From Vandiemenella viatica (Eukaryota; Arthropoda; Insecta; Orthoptera; Morabidae): a stretch of DNA of 64,000 bases. The translations under genes were made by a program, and so were the position numbers. Of this stretch, positions 33,717 through 45,464 are shown piece by piece (within the stretch, counting starts at the first letter, position 1; each line of letters starts with the position of its first letter). Location of the stretch: NCBI GenBank assembly GCA_031002005.1, contig CM061914.1:14866148-14930147 (forward strand), in the 5' to 3' direction. The notes below the pieces were generated by a model, which was not told where the DNA came from, ran no database searches, and worked only from the letters and a program-made list of their open reading frames with translations.

Positions 33717-35018
33717 TACGAGCGTGAGTCAAGTGAAAACCTTAAAAAAAAATTCAAATATTATTTATTGTACAGAAGTGGTACAAAGCTGTATCACTTT
33801 TCAACATAATCTCCCCCACGCTCAATGCAAGTCCTCCAGCGCTTACAAAGTGCATAAATTCCTTTAGAAAAAAATTCTTTTGGTAGTCCGCGCAACGACT
33901 CATGCACCGCGTGGCGTACCTCTTCATCACAACGGAACTTCTTTCCTCCCATTGCTTCTTTGAGTGGTCCAAACATTTGGAAATCAGTTGGAGCAAGTTC
34001 TGGTGAGTATGGTGGATGAGGAAGACACTCAAAATGCAGGTCTGTGATTGTTGCACCTGTAGTACTGGCAGTGTGGCACATTGCATTGTCATGTTGCAAA
34101 AGGACACCTGATGACAGCAATCCACGTCGCTTTGATTTGATTGCAGGCCGAAGATGATTTTTGAGTAGATCTGTGTATGATGCACTGGTGACAGTGGTCC
34201 CTCCAGGCATGTAATGCTCCAAAATGACGCCTTTTTCGTCCCAAAAGAGAGTCAGCTTAACTTTCCCTGCTGATTGTTCTGTTTGAAACTTCTTTGGTTT
34301 TGATGATGAGGAATGGCGCCATTCCTTGCTCGCTCTCTTTGTTTCCGGTTGGTGGAAGTGAACCCAGGTTTCGTCCCTAGTAACTATTCTTGCAAGGAAG
34401 CCATCACCTTCTCGTTCAAAGCAGCGAAGAAGTTCTTCACAAGCATCAACACGATGTTCTCTCATTTCAGGAGTCAGCTGCCGTGGCATCCATCTTGCAG
34501 ACACTTTGTGAAATTGGAGGACATCATGCACAATGCGGTGTGCTGAACCATGACTAATCTTTAAACATGCTGCAATGTCATTCAGTGTCACTCGTCGGTT
34601 TTCAATCACTATGGCTTCAACTGTTGCAATGTTCTGTGGAGTCACAACTCATTGTGCCTGACCTGTAAGACTGAATTGATACCATTTGCGAACTTCCCTA
34701 CTCCATTCGTAGACTTGCTGCTATGACAAACATGCATCACCGTACTGAACCTTCATTCTTCGATGAATTTCAATAGGTTTCACACCTTCACTACTCAAAA
34801 ACCGAATAACAGAACGCTATTCTTCTCTGGTGCAAGTCTCAAGTGGGGCAGCCATCTTTATACTGATACTGCAACAGTATTTGTGCAACTGCACTAAGCT
34901 GCCACCTACAGGCCATTCTGCACGCTGCTTGTAGCACGTTTACCAACTTACAGGATAACGGCGCGAAATTTCGATTTTTTATTACAAATTTAAGGGTTTC
35001 ATTTGACTCACCCTCGTA
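33717..35018 (-). mobile_element. mariner element, 1.3 kb, nearly complete
   Basis: Inverted ends are TACGAGCGTGAGTCAA on the left and the complement of TACGAGGGTGAGTCAA on the right, continuing with fair matching for about 30 bases. Each is flanked by TA (33715-33716 and 35019-35020), the duplicated target of Tc1/mariner elements. The length of 1302 bases is normal for mariner. One transposase gene on the minus strand fills it. Confidence 0.95.
33794..34855 (-). pseudogene. mariner transposase with three in-frame stops
   Basis: Cut-and-paste transposase. From the ATG at 34855 the frame stays constant for 353 residues, the usual mariner length. Stops break it at about residues 13, 43 and 67. 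The remaining 283 codons are open. The N-terminal helix-turn-helix region is followed by the linker W-M-P-R-Q-L-T, where mariners have W-V-P-x-x-L. The catalytic residues are present: Asp in T-R-D-E-T-W, Asp in Q-H-D-N-A, and Asp in P-T-D-F, with exactly 34 residues between the last two, so DD34D. The C-terminus ends R-G-G-D-Y-V-E-K. The three stops inactivate it, although the domain is otherwise intact. Confidence 0.95.
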
Positions 35019-35269
35019 TATATATACAAAATAATTATAGATACCAATCATTCACTGAGGTATAAAGTCTTTTGCTGAATATCTACCATTGTTCGCTCTC
35101 CTTATGAATGCTTCACTTCTTTTCTTTAATTCAAAATTTATAGGATATCCATTTTAATTTAAATATTATATCCATTAGTATAAAGTACCTGGGTGACCAA
35201 TCTTCGCTCTGCATCTTTCGAATTCTGTTCAGTATGCAAGTGTTCATTAAGATCCTTAGAGACGTTTGT

Positions 35270-35985
35270 GAGAAATTAATTTTATCGGGGACTGCACCAT
35301 CTTCGGAACCAACGTGAAATTGGTAGTAACCTGTTGAAATTTGTTTTAATTCCTTCGCCATTATGTCCTCTTTGCGTTTTGCGCTCTTGCTTTGCCGAAA
35401 ACTTGTCAGGAATTTAAAATGCCGAAATATGACAGCGACGCACAGCCGTTGGATGCCGTCAGCGTTGAAAAATCAGTGATAGTCTCTTAAAATATTGATT
35501 AATCTTTTATTATAATATTTTCTTGCCGTTTCAGCTTTTCTTCGTTGGAAAAATTGACAAATTGACAATTTTTATCCGAGTTGTATAGAAACGAGAAGTC
35601 AGAGATTCCTTAAATTGTAAACAAATACACCATTTCATATAGACGCCACAGAACGCAAAATTGCGTAAAATTTTTCTCTTGGTCCAGGCTATATTTCAAC
35701 CTAACCACGAAATCTATGACTAAACGAAACTTTTTAGGTTGATATGATCCCTGTACCGATATTTTTTTTGTTATTTTTGCAGTGCTGATAACGTTTGGCA
35801 GTTCATCAGCCTCAAATTTCGGTATTTTTATTTTTTTATTTTTCTAGCGACTTTTCCGCAAAGCAAGAGCGAAAAATGTGAAGAGGACATGTGACGAAGC
35901 AAATAAACCAAACTTCAACAGGTTACTATTAATTCCGCCGAGGTTCCGAAAGTGGTACAGCACCCATTTTATCTATTTTCAAAAG
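35270..35985. repeat. Inverted repeat, arms of ~130 bp, P-like group
   Basis: The complement of 35290-35410 (gcaaagcaagagcg, agaggacat, tttcaacaggttacta, ggttccgaagatgg) matches 35855-35960 in order. The inner 450 bases contain two copies of the noncoding motif found in the P-like arms (35676-35710 and 35731-35755). The minus-strand 76-codon frame at 35361-35131 starts inside one arm and has no known domain. Confidence 0.65.
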
Positions 35986-36370
35986 ATGCTCAGATTGGAT
36001 CGAAGGAAGCATATTAAGCAATTCTATCAGAGGTAGGACGGCCAGTTCCTTTTCTCTGGGACTACAATTTAATGTAGAATCCCAACCACAGAACGCCCCA
36101 CCGTAGTTCATGTGGTTTAATAAACATCTTAAAAATTCTTGCTCCCATCGGAATTTGAACCTGGGATCGTAACCAGAATTTTTAAAGAGCTAGTGCAGTG
36201 AACACATTTTTCCCCAACTAAATACATATTTGTTTTACATTCAATATATTTCCTTCCTACTTAAGAACTGGCAATCGGTTAAATAAATATCGTGAATAAT
36301 CGTCACTGGGTGGAGTTCGAATAACTTGGTTGAGACGATTTACTTGAAATGATTATAGTATATTTGAAAT

Positions 36371-36556
36371 AAAGTATCACTTCTAACAAAGCAAATTTTA
36401 AATATCTTCTTTTTAGATGTTTTACAATACAACTGGTAGTAATTAATGACAACCAGTTGTTCAATATTTTTTCAAAGAATTTATGTAAATATAAGTATCA
36501 CTTTTGACAAAAGCAATATTTTAAATATCTTCTTTTGAAATGTTTTACAATTAAAC
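36371..36556. repeat. Direct repeat, two ~65-bp units 122 bp apart
   Basis: aagtatcact-cta-acaaagcaa through taaatatcttctttt and gatgttttacaat at 36371-36431 recurs at 36494-36552 with few changes. The surrounding 36000-37350 holds no other recognised feature. Confidence 0.65.
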
Positions 36557-37357
36557 ATTCAGCGTTAGTATTACCCCGTGTCAGCTAGCATATAAGAAAT
36601 ATTCATTTAAATATATAAGTTCTTTGAAACCAAAGAGAAAAATATTAGTTAGCTTCCAGGTACCTGAATCATCCACGACATGGCGATAGGGCCGTTTTCG
36701 AGCCATTTTCGAGATACCAAGAGCAAAAATTGTTCGTATTTTGTAAAATTGTTTTTTTTCAGGGAGGAACATTATTTAGACAATCTTAAAAGTCAAAACG
36801 TTATCTAAATATAGAGTTTCATCCAAATTGTTAGCGCCGTTCCCGAGATCCAAAATATATACCAGTATATACAAGAATTGCTCGTTTAAAGATATAAGAT
36901 AAATTAGTTTTCATAAAGTGCCGATATTGAGATCTGAAGTTATTAATAAGCAATCTACCACTTTAAGTCAAATTATCATTCAAGGTAAGTTAAAAAGAGA
37001 AATCGTAACCAATAGATCATCAGACCACTATCTTTCTGATACTGTTAAAATTTTTATTTGTTTAGAACCTCCAGAATGGTGTGACCCTGCAGAGCAACTA
37101 TGTTAAAACAATAATATCTGGATTTTCTGGGAGTCCTGCATTTTTTATTTGCTTGTCTAAGATTTTTGCTGGCATACTGCAGAAGAAGTCTGAAAAATTA
37201 TGAGTAGATCATATAAATTGTTTTTGTTGTTATACAATTTATTTTAGAATTCATTATCTAACATCACTAAATGAAACATTTTGAACCTCAAATACATAAA
37301 TATCTAATGGTACAGAAAATAATGGTTTAACCCAATTTAAATTGCAGAAAAGAAAAA
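36557..37357. other. Stretch without recognised gene
   Basis: AT-rich, with only short frames lacking domains. Confidence 0.5.
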
Positions 37358-37366
37358 AATAAACTT

Positions 37367-37619
37367 TTTTTTTTTTTAATGTATTTACGTCTCTCAACAT
37401 CGAGGTCTTTAGAGACGGGAAAGGATGGGGGGCAAGGATGGGGGCAAGGAATGGGAAGGAATTCGGCCATGGCCTTTTGAAGGAAGCATCCCGGCATTTG
37501 CCTGGAGTGATTTGGGAAACCATGGAAAACCCAAATCTGGATGCCCGGACGGGGATCGAACCGCCGTCCTCCCGAATGCGAGGCGAGAACGCTATCCGTT
37601 ACACCGCCACGCTCGGTCC
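37367..37619 (-). mobile_element. tRNA-derived SINE, minus strand, same family as 15305
   Basis: The complement of 37545-37619 gives the tRNA-like head, with cggttcgatccccgt as B box and gtaacggatagcgttctcg as A-box region. The body shares the gatttgggttttccatgg box and ends in an A-tail (T-run at 37365-37377). AATAAACTT is present on both sides (37358-37366 and 37620-37628), so both ends are fixed. Confidence 0.9.
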
Positions 37620-37628
37620 AATAAACTT

Positions 37629-38258
37629 GTCATTTACCAAAGCTGAGCACAGGAGGGAAGTCACACAAAGCTAAATAAGATAAGCATTAAAATACAGTAT
37701 TTCAAATGAACCCTCAATCATATCCATGAGTAAATGATTCTTACTGGTTGGGAAATGGGTGGACAAAGAGGGACAGTGAAGGATGAATCTAATAATATGT
37801 TAAAAAGAGGTATAACAAAGTAAGAGATACGAGTATCAGATAGTTGAAGAATAATTGTATAATCGACACAATTTAACAGAAGTGTAAACTGGCATGTCTG
37901 TAGAATAATTTACAATAGCTTTTGAAATAACAATTTTTTATAAAGAAAATGGTTTTGGTATTGAGCTATGTAATTTAACAGCATACAAGTATCCTACATG
38001 TTACCCAAGGTGTAAGTTATTATTATGTGTAGTTTTCTTAGATTCATTCATTAGTTTTTGCATGATGCGTGCACAGAAAGATTCGACCGCACTATGAACA
38101 GTTCTTTGTTTGGCTCGCCGGTTGATTATGTACGATCTCTCATAATCTATTCTGAAGAGATATAATAAGGAATATTTTTCGTGTTTAGCCTAGCAACAAC
38201 TTGTTGCTAGAGACCAAATTAATAACTGTATAAATCAATGATACGTTCAGTTATTTTG
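37629..38258. other. Stretch without recognised gene
   Basis: AT-rich, no supported frames or repeats. Confidence 0.5.
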
Positions 38259-38260
38259 TA

Positions 38261-38437
38261 TACAAAAGTGTTTTGGTAAGTAACTTGGCTTGCAAACTAA
38301 TAGAAGGTAGATTAATAAGGGTATTTTCGTACCATAAGCGACGTATGTCCTTCCTATCAATCCATTCGACTTTGGATAAATAAGTTCAAACTTGGTAGAA
38401 AAAGCTTCGAAGATGCACCACGTCCTGCAGCTAATAT
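38261..38437 (+). mobile_element. Old mariner, left piece
   Basis: TA at 38259-38260 is followed by TACAAAAGTGTTTTGGTAAG, which pairs imperfectly with the complement of the right end at 52950-52970. The end of this piece encodes G-R-K-S-F-E-D-A-P-R-P, the conserved mariner phrase just before the linker between the two DNA-binding helices. It is then interrupted by the CR1 element. Confidence 0.7.
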
Positions 38438-38444
38438 AAATCAT
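38438..38444. repeat. Target-site duplication AAATCAT (left of CR1)
   Basis: Matches 52096-52102 at the far side of the CR1 nest. The A-rich start makes the exact length uncertain (6-7 bases). Confidence 0.65.
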
Positions 38445-39730
38445 TAGATGGTTGCAAGCTCGAGTGTGTTTCGAGAGCTGCTCACAAAACTGCGTTTTTT
38501 CATCATCAGCTAAGTTTTTGTAGTCTAAATTACTTTAAAATCTTTAAATTATTATCTAAATTCTTAGGATTGCTTTTAGCATGAAGAATTATTTAAAATT
38601 TCGTTCATAAAAAACATTTTTAAGTTCGCGTCACTGTTGTTAGAGTACCTTTTCTAGTTACTGCAAGTTTCTTTGAATTATATACAGCATAAGCTTGGTA
38701 GTTAGTTTAATTAGAATAGCATAGGTAAATTTAGAAGTGTAAGATATTCAACAGTTTTAATTTCTTATTTACCGTAACTAATTCAAAACAGTTGTTAAAA
38801 CTTCAATTGTTAAGGTTATATTGTCGTCCCATATTTAAACAGTTCGGATTAAAATACGATTTGATATTTGATTAGTTCTAGATCAGCAATATAACAACTT
38901 GGTAATAGTTAGTAATAAAGAAATAATTATTCCTAAATAGCATCGATTTGTTCACAGTAGATCATACAGTATCGTTACCGGTATACTAAATTCCACTATC
39001 GATATTTAAAATTTCGCACAAAAACAAAAGCGTACGTTAAAGCAATTAGTCTGCTCTGCCTGTAAATATAATTTTCTTTACGTGCTATCTAATACATTAA
39101 AATAAAAACTTCCTAGCTTTCAAAATAATAATTTGTAAGTAACTAATTAGTTTTTACAGATACTAGCACTAAATAGTTTCGACCTCCCATCTTAAGTTTA
39201 TTTTTACAAATTTTAACTTAAGTTTTATTAATTGGTTCTTAAGTACTTTTTTTTTTTTTTTACATGGTTGTTACTTATAAGGCTTCAATCTAAATACATA
39301 TATAAAAAATTAAGTCAGTTAAGAAATCTACAAGCATAAGTTAATTTTTGGTGAACTGAGCACTGGTTTGGGAGTGTGAACTGTTGTGCACTAAATCTGA
39401 AATAACTTCGTCATCAGCTAAGTTTTACCATCTAAATTAGTTTAAAGCTTTCGACTATAAAGTAAATAGTTAGGGTTATTGTTAGTGTGGTGAAATAAAA
39501 ACATTTTTCACTGGGTATCACAGCTTCAAATAACAACTTCTCAGCAAAAACAATTTAAGTATTTTATTTATCTACCTACTAATTACAAAAACTTGATTGA
39601 GGAGCAAAGCGACTATCATACTTAATTAAATTGTTGCTAATGTAGTATAAACTATATGAGACTGCTTTATCAAATAAATTTAAGGTTTGTTTAGAAAGTG
39701 CTGAAGTATTTAGAAAAAATCACGACTGGA
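38445..39730 (+). other. CR1 5' leader, possibly with a repeated module
   Basis: The stretch catcagctaagttttt-g-a-tctaaatta-tttaaa near 38504 recurs about 908 bases later near 39412. This may be a degenerate tandem promoter module. The rest of the leader is AT-rich with no frames. The match is short, so the duplication is tentative. Confidence 0.4.
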
Positions 39731-39733
39731 AAG

Positions 39734-40793
39734 TGTGTCGCCTGTGGCAGGTACGTTCGAAGGGGTTGGGTTGACGTTGGTGTAAGAAATGGTTTCATTG
39801 AGCATTTAGGAAGAGGAAAGGTGGGAAATAAATGAGGCTCTCCCATGGTTTTGTTCACTTTGTCTTAATAGGGATGATAAGGATGAGGGAGATGGGCGAT
39901 ATGATCAGGGAGTTGAGTGAAAGGATCAGGGTTCTTGAGGCTTGTCCTGTTGAGGCTCAGCCTGTGGAGGCATTTCTGTGGAGGCTCCACCTGTGGAGGC
40001 ACAGCGTGTGAGGGCTCAGCTTGTGGAAGCTCTACCAGTGGAGTCCCAGCCTGTGGAGACTCAGCCTATGGAGGTTAAGCTTGTCGAGGCTTATGTTATT
40101 GAGGCAGAAAGTAGAGATAGTGGGTTGGAGGAAGTTGAGAAGGATTGGTGGGAGCTGGTAACAAGTCGCAGGAGAAATTAAGTTAATAGGATGAATAAGC
40201 CAGACACTTCAGAAATTGTGGGGTAAATAGGTTTGACCTTTTGCTGGAGTCAGGAGGAGAAGAGCCACATACAGCTGTAGAAGTTGGTAAGATGCACCAA
40301 GCCTTTAGTAATACAGGTGTGCAAGGCAAGAATAGGAAAAAAAGGGTTCTGCTGCTAGGTAGTAGCCATGGGAGTGGTGTGGGCTCCCTTCCGCAGGATT
40401 ATTTGGGTACAAGTTACCAGGTCACAAGTTTTTTCAAACCTAGTGCAACATTAGACCAGGTAACAGAGGATATAGGTTCACTTTGTAGTAGCTTCACTAA
40501 GGACCATAGAGTAGTGATAGTGGGAGGTGTGGGAAATAGTATTGAAAGAAACGCGAGTTACAGTATAGAGAGTGATCTGAGGAAGGTGGTGAAGGAGGCA
40601 CAGCATACGAGAGTGGAGCTCATGCAGGTACTAAGTCGCCCTGATCGGACACAACTGAACAATACTGTGAGGCGGGTATATGTGGAACGGAAGTGCTACT
40701 TCGAAAAGGCATTAGTTCTGTGTTCGGGATTGTGCCTGTCAACACCATTGGTTGATGGGGTTTCAATAGGCATGACCTACACCTAAATAGTAG
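39734..40793 (+). pseudogene. CR1 ORF1: PHD-like finger plus esterase domain
   Basis: The N-terminal part has C-V-A-C-G at 39734 and, after a frameshift, W-F-C-S-L-C at 39846-39863, a treble-clef type metal site like the PHD finger of CR1 ORF1. A repetitive E-A/V-E-A/V-x-P-V stretch follows (39978-40100). The 181-codon frame at 40241-40786 contains V-L-L-L-G-S-S-H-G, the nucleophile block of an SGNH hydrolase. A frameshift near 40705 moves the end to another frame reading G-F-N-R-H-D-L-H-L-N (40759-40788), probably the Asp/His block. The hAT insertion at 40793 cuts the next codon; S-R-G-K-G resumes at 45904. Confidence 0.8.
40787..40793. repeat. hAT target-site duplication ATAGTAG (left)
   Basis: Repeated at 45903-45909. 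The uninterrupted CR1 site would read ctaaatagtaggggaaag, so the duplication was probably 8 bases (ATAGTAGG) with one G lost on the left. Confidence 0.8.
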
Positions 40794-42334
40794 CAGGGCC
40801 CGCTCTAGGGGGGGGGGGGGCAAACCGGGCATTTGCCCGGGGCGCTAAAATTTAGGGGCGCCATTTCGGCTGTAAGTGTGAGAAAAATATTAATGATATT
40901 AATGTGTAAAATACCCAATTAATAAAAAAAATCCACATACCGATTTTTTCGTTTGTTAAAAACTTACAGTTCTTAGCTATTTGGTTGTGCCCCTAGAGAC
41001 TTCGAAGAGACGGGGCGCGGACCTCATAGGGGCGCGCCGTTGCCCAGCCGCCTCTGTGTGAATTCCGCCATAGGAGCAACTTCAAAATGTGCCGCGTCCG
41101 CGCCACGTCTCTTCTGTGTGAATTGGGCCTTAACACGCGAGTAGAACGCTGTTTCGACTTTTGTTGTCTCAACTTGCTTATTATTGCTAATTATTAAAGT
41201 GGTTTCACTACACAACAGCAGTAGTCTTACTTATCATTACGTTATTAGTGATAAGAAGTGGAAGTTCATAAAATTTACTTCACGATTTTATAATTTCTAA
41301 AGGTAAGTACATCTATGATTAAACTGTTATTTTGTTGGGTATACGACATAAGCGCACAACAGAAGCGCGGTAGGAGGGGGGGGGGCTGTTACACTTGACC
41401 TTTGCTTCCTGCGCTGATTCCGACGTTATACTGCCCACAAGTTACGAGACACGGCGAAAAGGAGTGTTTTTAGCAATTGCAGTTAGGCTCCAAAACACGG
41501 AATCGATAGTGCTTGACGGATGCTGAGTATTTATTTTATTGAATTGATGAACCAAATCAATATGGATCTTAGTTATTGGAAATCGAAGTGGAATATTTTG
41601 CATAATAATTTCTTCTCGTAATCCGAGCCTCACAGATTTGTTGTAAAAATTAGATATAGGCATTGAAAGTGTTTTGGTTGGGTTAAATTACATACGCTAG
41701 CTTTGATCACTTGTGAAAATGCTGTAGTTTAGTGGGTGTGGTTCAGTATTTATAATCATTAATAAATAAATAATATTAACAGCTGCTGATTACCGATTAG
41801 TTACTTCACATATCATTAGTATATTCAATTTCGAATGTTAACTGCTAATATATAATAACCCATGATGCTTATTATATATATGAATGCGGTTTCCAGATAC
41901 TCTAATTGCTGCATTTGTAAACCATTTCAACAAAAATAAATTCATTAATTATTTTAGTGAATGTGAATAACTTTGTCAGTTGGTTTAATAAGTGCATTGC
42001 ACAATAATCACTCCACGACATCATTAAAAAAAAAAAAAAAAAAAAAAAAAAATTGTGCACTTGGAACGTATTCGAACGTATTCTGTTTAAGCCTATAGAA
42101 ATTGCCATTCTGTATACACGGTTTCAGCAAATTTACGGATCGTATCCTCCGCAAATAAGCTTTGACTGTGTAGTAACACTAGACTTTCTTTATGTTCACA
42201 GGGTATGGAAATTTTTTTTGTTGTGCATAAATATTTTTTATATCGACTGAGAATATGGTTTTAGTTTATCTAGAACAAGGATAAATATTTACTTTTTATA
42301 TTATTTTATAGTGTACATTGTTTGAGTTACGTGC

Positions 42335-43215
42335 GTGCCTCTTCCAAAATGTCTGACGGTCAAAGAAAACTATCTGGTTACCAGTACAAAAAAAAGAAGG
42401 TTGGGAAAGGAAGCGGAAATGTACAGTAGAATCAATCTGGCGCTTAAAAAAATATACTGTATTCAGGATTTATCAAAACAAATCTTAGAATCCAATATCA
42501 TGTCGGGATACAAGAGAAGTACAGAATCGTCAGAGAATAATAGCATACAAATGAACGAAGTTTCTAAACCAATTGGAACTGACACCAACGTGAGACTCAC
42601 AGAAGGCGTTCTAAAACTTTGTGGCCAAGAATTTTACGACACGCCGTAAGAAGCTTTTTAGTGAGGCAATAGTTCAGATGGACCACCTAAACTATTGCAT
42701 AATTGCAAATTTCTTTCCGATGACACAGGTCGACATTTTAGCGCAAAATATTATGCACGAATTTTAAGCAACGGAGAGCAAATATTGCGAGATTAGCTAC
42801 TATCTTTCACAAAACTGTGTTTATTGCTTCTGTTGCAAAATTTTCGGCTGTTTAGTTAGTTCTCTCTCAAAGCAGGGTTTTAAAAATTGGAAGCACCTCG
42901 GCGAAACTTTAAGAGAGCATGAAATTTCGAAAAATCATATTCAGACACAAAAATCATGGCTATAAATGAACGAAAGATTAAATTGTTGTAAAACTGTAGA
43001 TGCTGCCACTCAAAGAGTTATTAATGCCGAAATAAATCATTGGAATCAGTTGCTTCTAAGAATCATTGCAATTACCAAAATGCTTGGTAAAAGTTGTCTG
43101 GTTTTTCAAGTTACAAGCGACAAGTTGTTTGAGCATAATATTGGTAATTTCTTAAAAATAGTTGAGTTACTGTCTGAATACGATCCCATTAAGGAAGATC
43201 ACGTGCGTTGAGTGC
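42335..43215 (+). pseudogene. hAT transposase, TTF finger and N-terminal region
   Basis: The region opens with a 104-codon frame (42335-42649) of uncertain role. Then, over several shifts, it reads R-H-F-S-A-K-Y-Y (near 42730), V-Y-C-F-C-C-K-I-F-G (near 42820), G-F-K-N-W-K-H-L and H-E-I-S-K-N-H. This is the TTF-type zinc finger order. The 81-codon frame 42966-43211 reads N-H-W-N-Q-L-L-L-R-I-I and F-Q-V-T-S-D-K-L-F-E-H-N-I-G-N-F-L, the region just after the finger in transposases related to zinc finger MYM-type 1. It stops in the middle of the expected protein. Confidence 0.8.
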
Positions 43216-43219
43216 TATA

Positions 43220-45120
43220 AAAAGTAGAGACTAAAGCTCAGTATCTTGGGGAAAAATATACAAACCGGCCAACCGGGATAGTGGATCTGCTGCATCAAAG
43301 TGTAAAGTTGTTAGGGTCGAAGCGGCATACGGGGTTGGTCTCGACTTCTCCACCTAATCTTGAAGTCATCCAAAAAGTCGTCAATGTTCAGAAAAAGTCC
43401 TATAACCGTGTAAAACCTTATAGAATGCTAACTGTAATAATTACCACAGTCGCCACTTACAGATTAACCTCCTGTAAGAAAGGTGCTAAAGTAGAAATGA
43501 AAGTCTGCATCCAGATAACGGAAGTATATATTCTTTAAAATTTTCACAGAAGTTACAAAAGTCACAGTTAGCAATGGCAATCGGAGAAAATCATTTGCCG
43601 AAGATCACAAGTCGTGAAACAGAACAGACCGCACTACCCCGAATTAAATTGAAAGTTAAGTTGAACACCTGTCGGAAAGTTTTAGGCTGTTGAGTTGGCC
43701 ATGCCGGTTTTAGAAATGGCGTCAGTCAGCCATACTGCTCAAATCTTGTCTACCCATAAGCCACCGCGACCGCGGGTCTTCTCAAACTTAAGCACACACG
43801 ACTACATGTGAACTCGACCGAGCACTTCAACAAAATGTGATAAAAATGGCGGCCGGGTCCCTTTTGTCAAACTGACCTACTGACCTAGACAATAGTCTAT
43901 CTGGAAAAAGAATCTGTTGACTAAGTGCTACCAGAAAATTACAAGATGAAGAGCGTAATGAGAAAAGTGTAGTGGTGTGTTAGGTTTTGTTTTTAGAGCT
44001 TCCAGACCGGTGAAAATGAATTTTGAAGGTTGGTTAATTTAAAAGCACATTTGTTTCGCGTAAGATGAATGTACAAAACTTTAAAATCTCAAGTTAATAT
44101 TATTTCCAAAGTGTTCCCCGGCTCCCGCCGAGTCCAGTGGTGTAAAAATATTTTAAATCGGTTAAGGCTATCAGAAGTTATAGAATTTCTAAATTTTACT
44201 GTTTTTTATAGCTTGTGCAACCGAAACTTCACTTTTTATTTAAAGACAGTTGTGGCCTGAAACTAAATTTAAATCGAACCTTTATCTAATTTAAGTACTT
44301 TAGGAAAGTTTTTAGTTCGTGAAAAATGATAGCCGAAGAGAAATTATATTTTGAAAGTTCGTTGCTATGACACCATCACCAAGTTGACTGTTATTTACTT
44401 ATATCTTCTATTTATTAGTTGATGGTTATCGAAAACTTAAAGGATATTAACTGGCCGGTTATTTTACTTGATTAAATTTACTTTTAAAACTCTGAAACTG
44501 TTTAGATGTGCTGAAATTAAATATCGAAATAAATCCCACATGGAGGTGCTTTAAAATCATATATACTGCTTTAAATCGGTCTGGAACTGCGAGTTATTAG
44601 TGAATTTAATATCAGATGGTGAAATTCTAATTATTGCAGTGCTTTACAGTGTTTAATTGAATTTAATTTAATTTAATTGTGGAATATTAGCGTTTTGTTC
44701 GGGTAAACAAACCTGTGTATTCCACTTCAGAATTATTATGGATTACGCTCATTTACGTAAGTTTATGGTTTATATTTTACTAGAATTCTTATTTATGGTC
44801 GTTATGCGTGGTTTATTTACTTTTCCGAACTTAAAATGTTGTTATTTCGGTTTGAAACTATAGTATCGTGTACTGATGTTAACCTCAAACTTTGCCGGAT
44901 CGTGACTGAATATCGAAAATAGAGAGTAAGGTAGCTTACAAAGTCTCATGTTATTAATGAAATAAAAAAATTCAAATATTTTTCCATAATTTAAACTGTA
45001 CTCCTGACTTTAGTAAGATACAGCAAATTACTCTTGTAATCAGATACGTTTCAAACAATAAATTTAATCCTGATGTTGAAATTAAAATTAATGAAAGCTT
45101 TTAAGTCTTCTCACCAGTCG
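43220..45120. other. Unexplained segment inside the hAT
   Basis: This interrupts the transposase between the post-finger region and the C-terminal third. It contains a GC-richer patch (43690-43880), an attta microsatellite near 44655-44682 like CR1-type tails, and no recognisable protein. It may be an intron-like spacer, a deletion with filler, or another nested element whose ends I could not locate. Confidence 0.45.
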
Positions 45121-45464
45121 AAAGATCCACAGGAAAACAAATGTCTGATACTATAGTTGGAGATCTTAATGACTTGGGTGTAGGAGCCATTCTCTCAATC
45201 TTGTTATTAATGGCAAAAGCATCCTTGGAAGCCGCTAATTTCTTCAACATGGTCCAAAAAATATATTTATTCATTTCGGCATCTACTTTTCGATGGGCAA
45301 TACCTTTAAAGCATGCTCAGGGTTCAACTTTGAAAACATGGAGTGACACTAGTTGGGAGAGTAGGATAGAGGCATTAAATCCTTTAAAATTTCATTTGGG
45401 AGATGTATACGACGCCTTGCTAAGCATTTACGAAAACCAAGAAATTGATAACTTAATGATTTAG
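45121..45464 (+). pseudogene. hAT transposase, C-terminal third
   Basis: A 107-codon frame with A-A-N-F-F-N-M-V-Q-K-I-Y-L-F-I-S-A-S-T-F-R-W and T-W-S-D-T-S-W-E-S-R-I-E-A-L-N-P-L. The S-D-T-x-W-E-S-R block is typical of the ZMYM1-like/TTF hAT group. The E-R-x-F-S-x-L dimerisation block expected further on was not found before the 3' end at 45902. Confidence 0.8.

Noticed and set aside
8950..35710. Telomeric repeat (cctaa) tracts
   Set aside because: aacctaacc occurs only as part of the noncoding motif of the P-like group, never as a run of several units.
36110..36200. Third tRNA-like head (complement has ggttcaaattccg)
   Set aside because: A B-box-like phrase is present but no convincing A box or repeat body; not enough to call.
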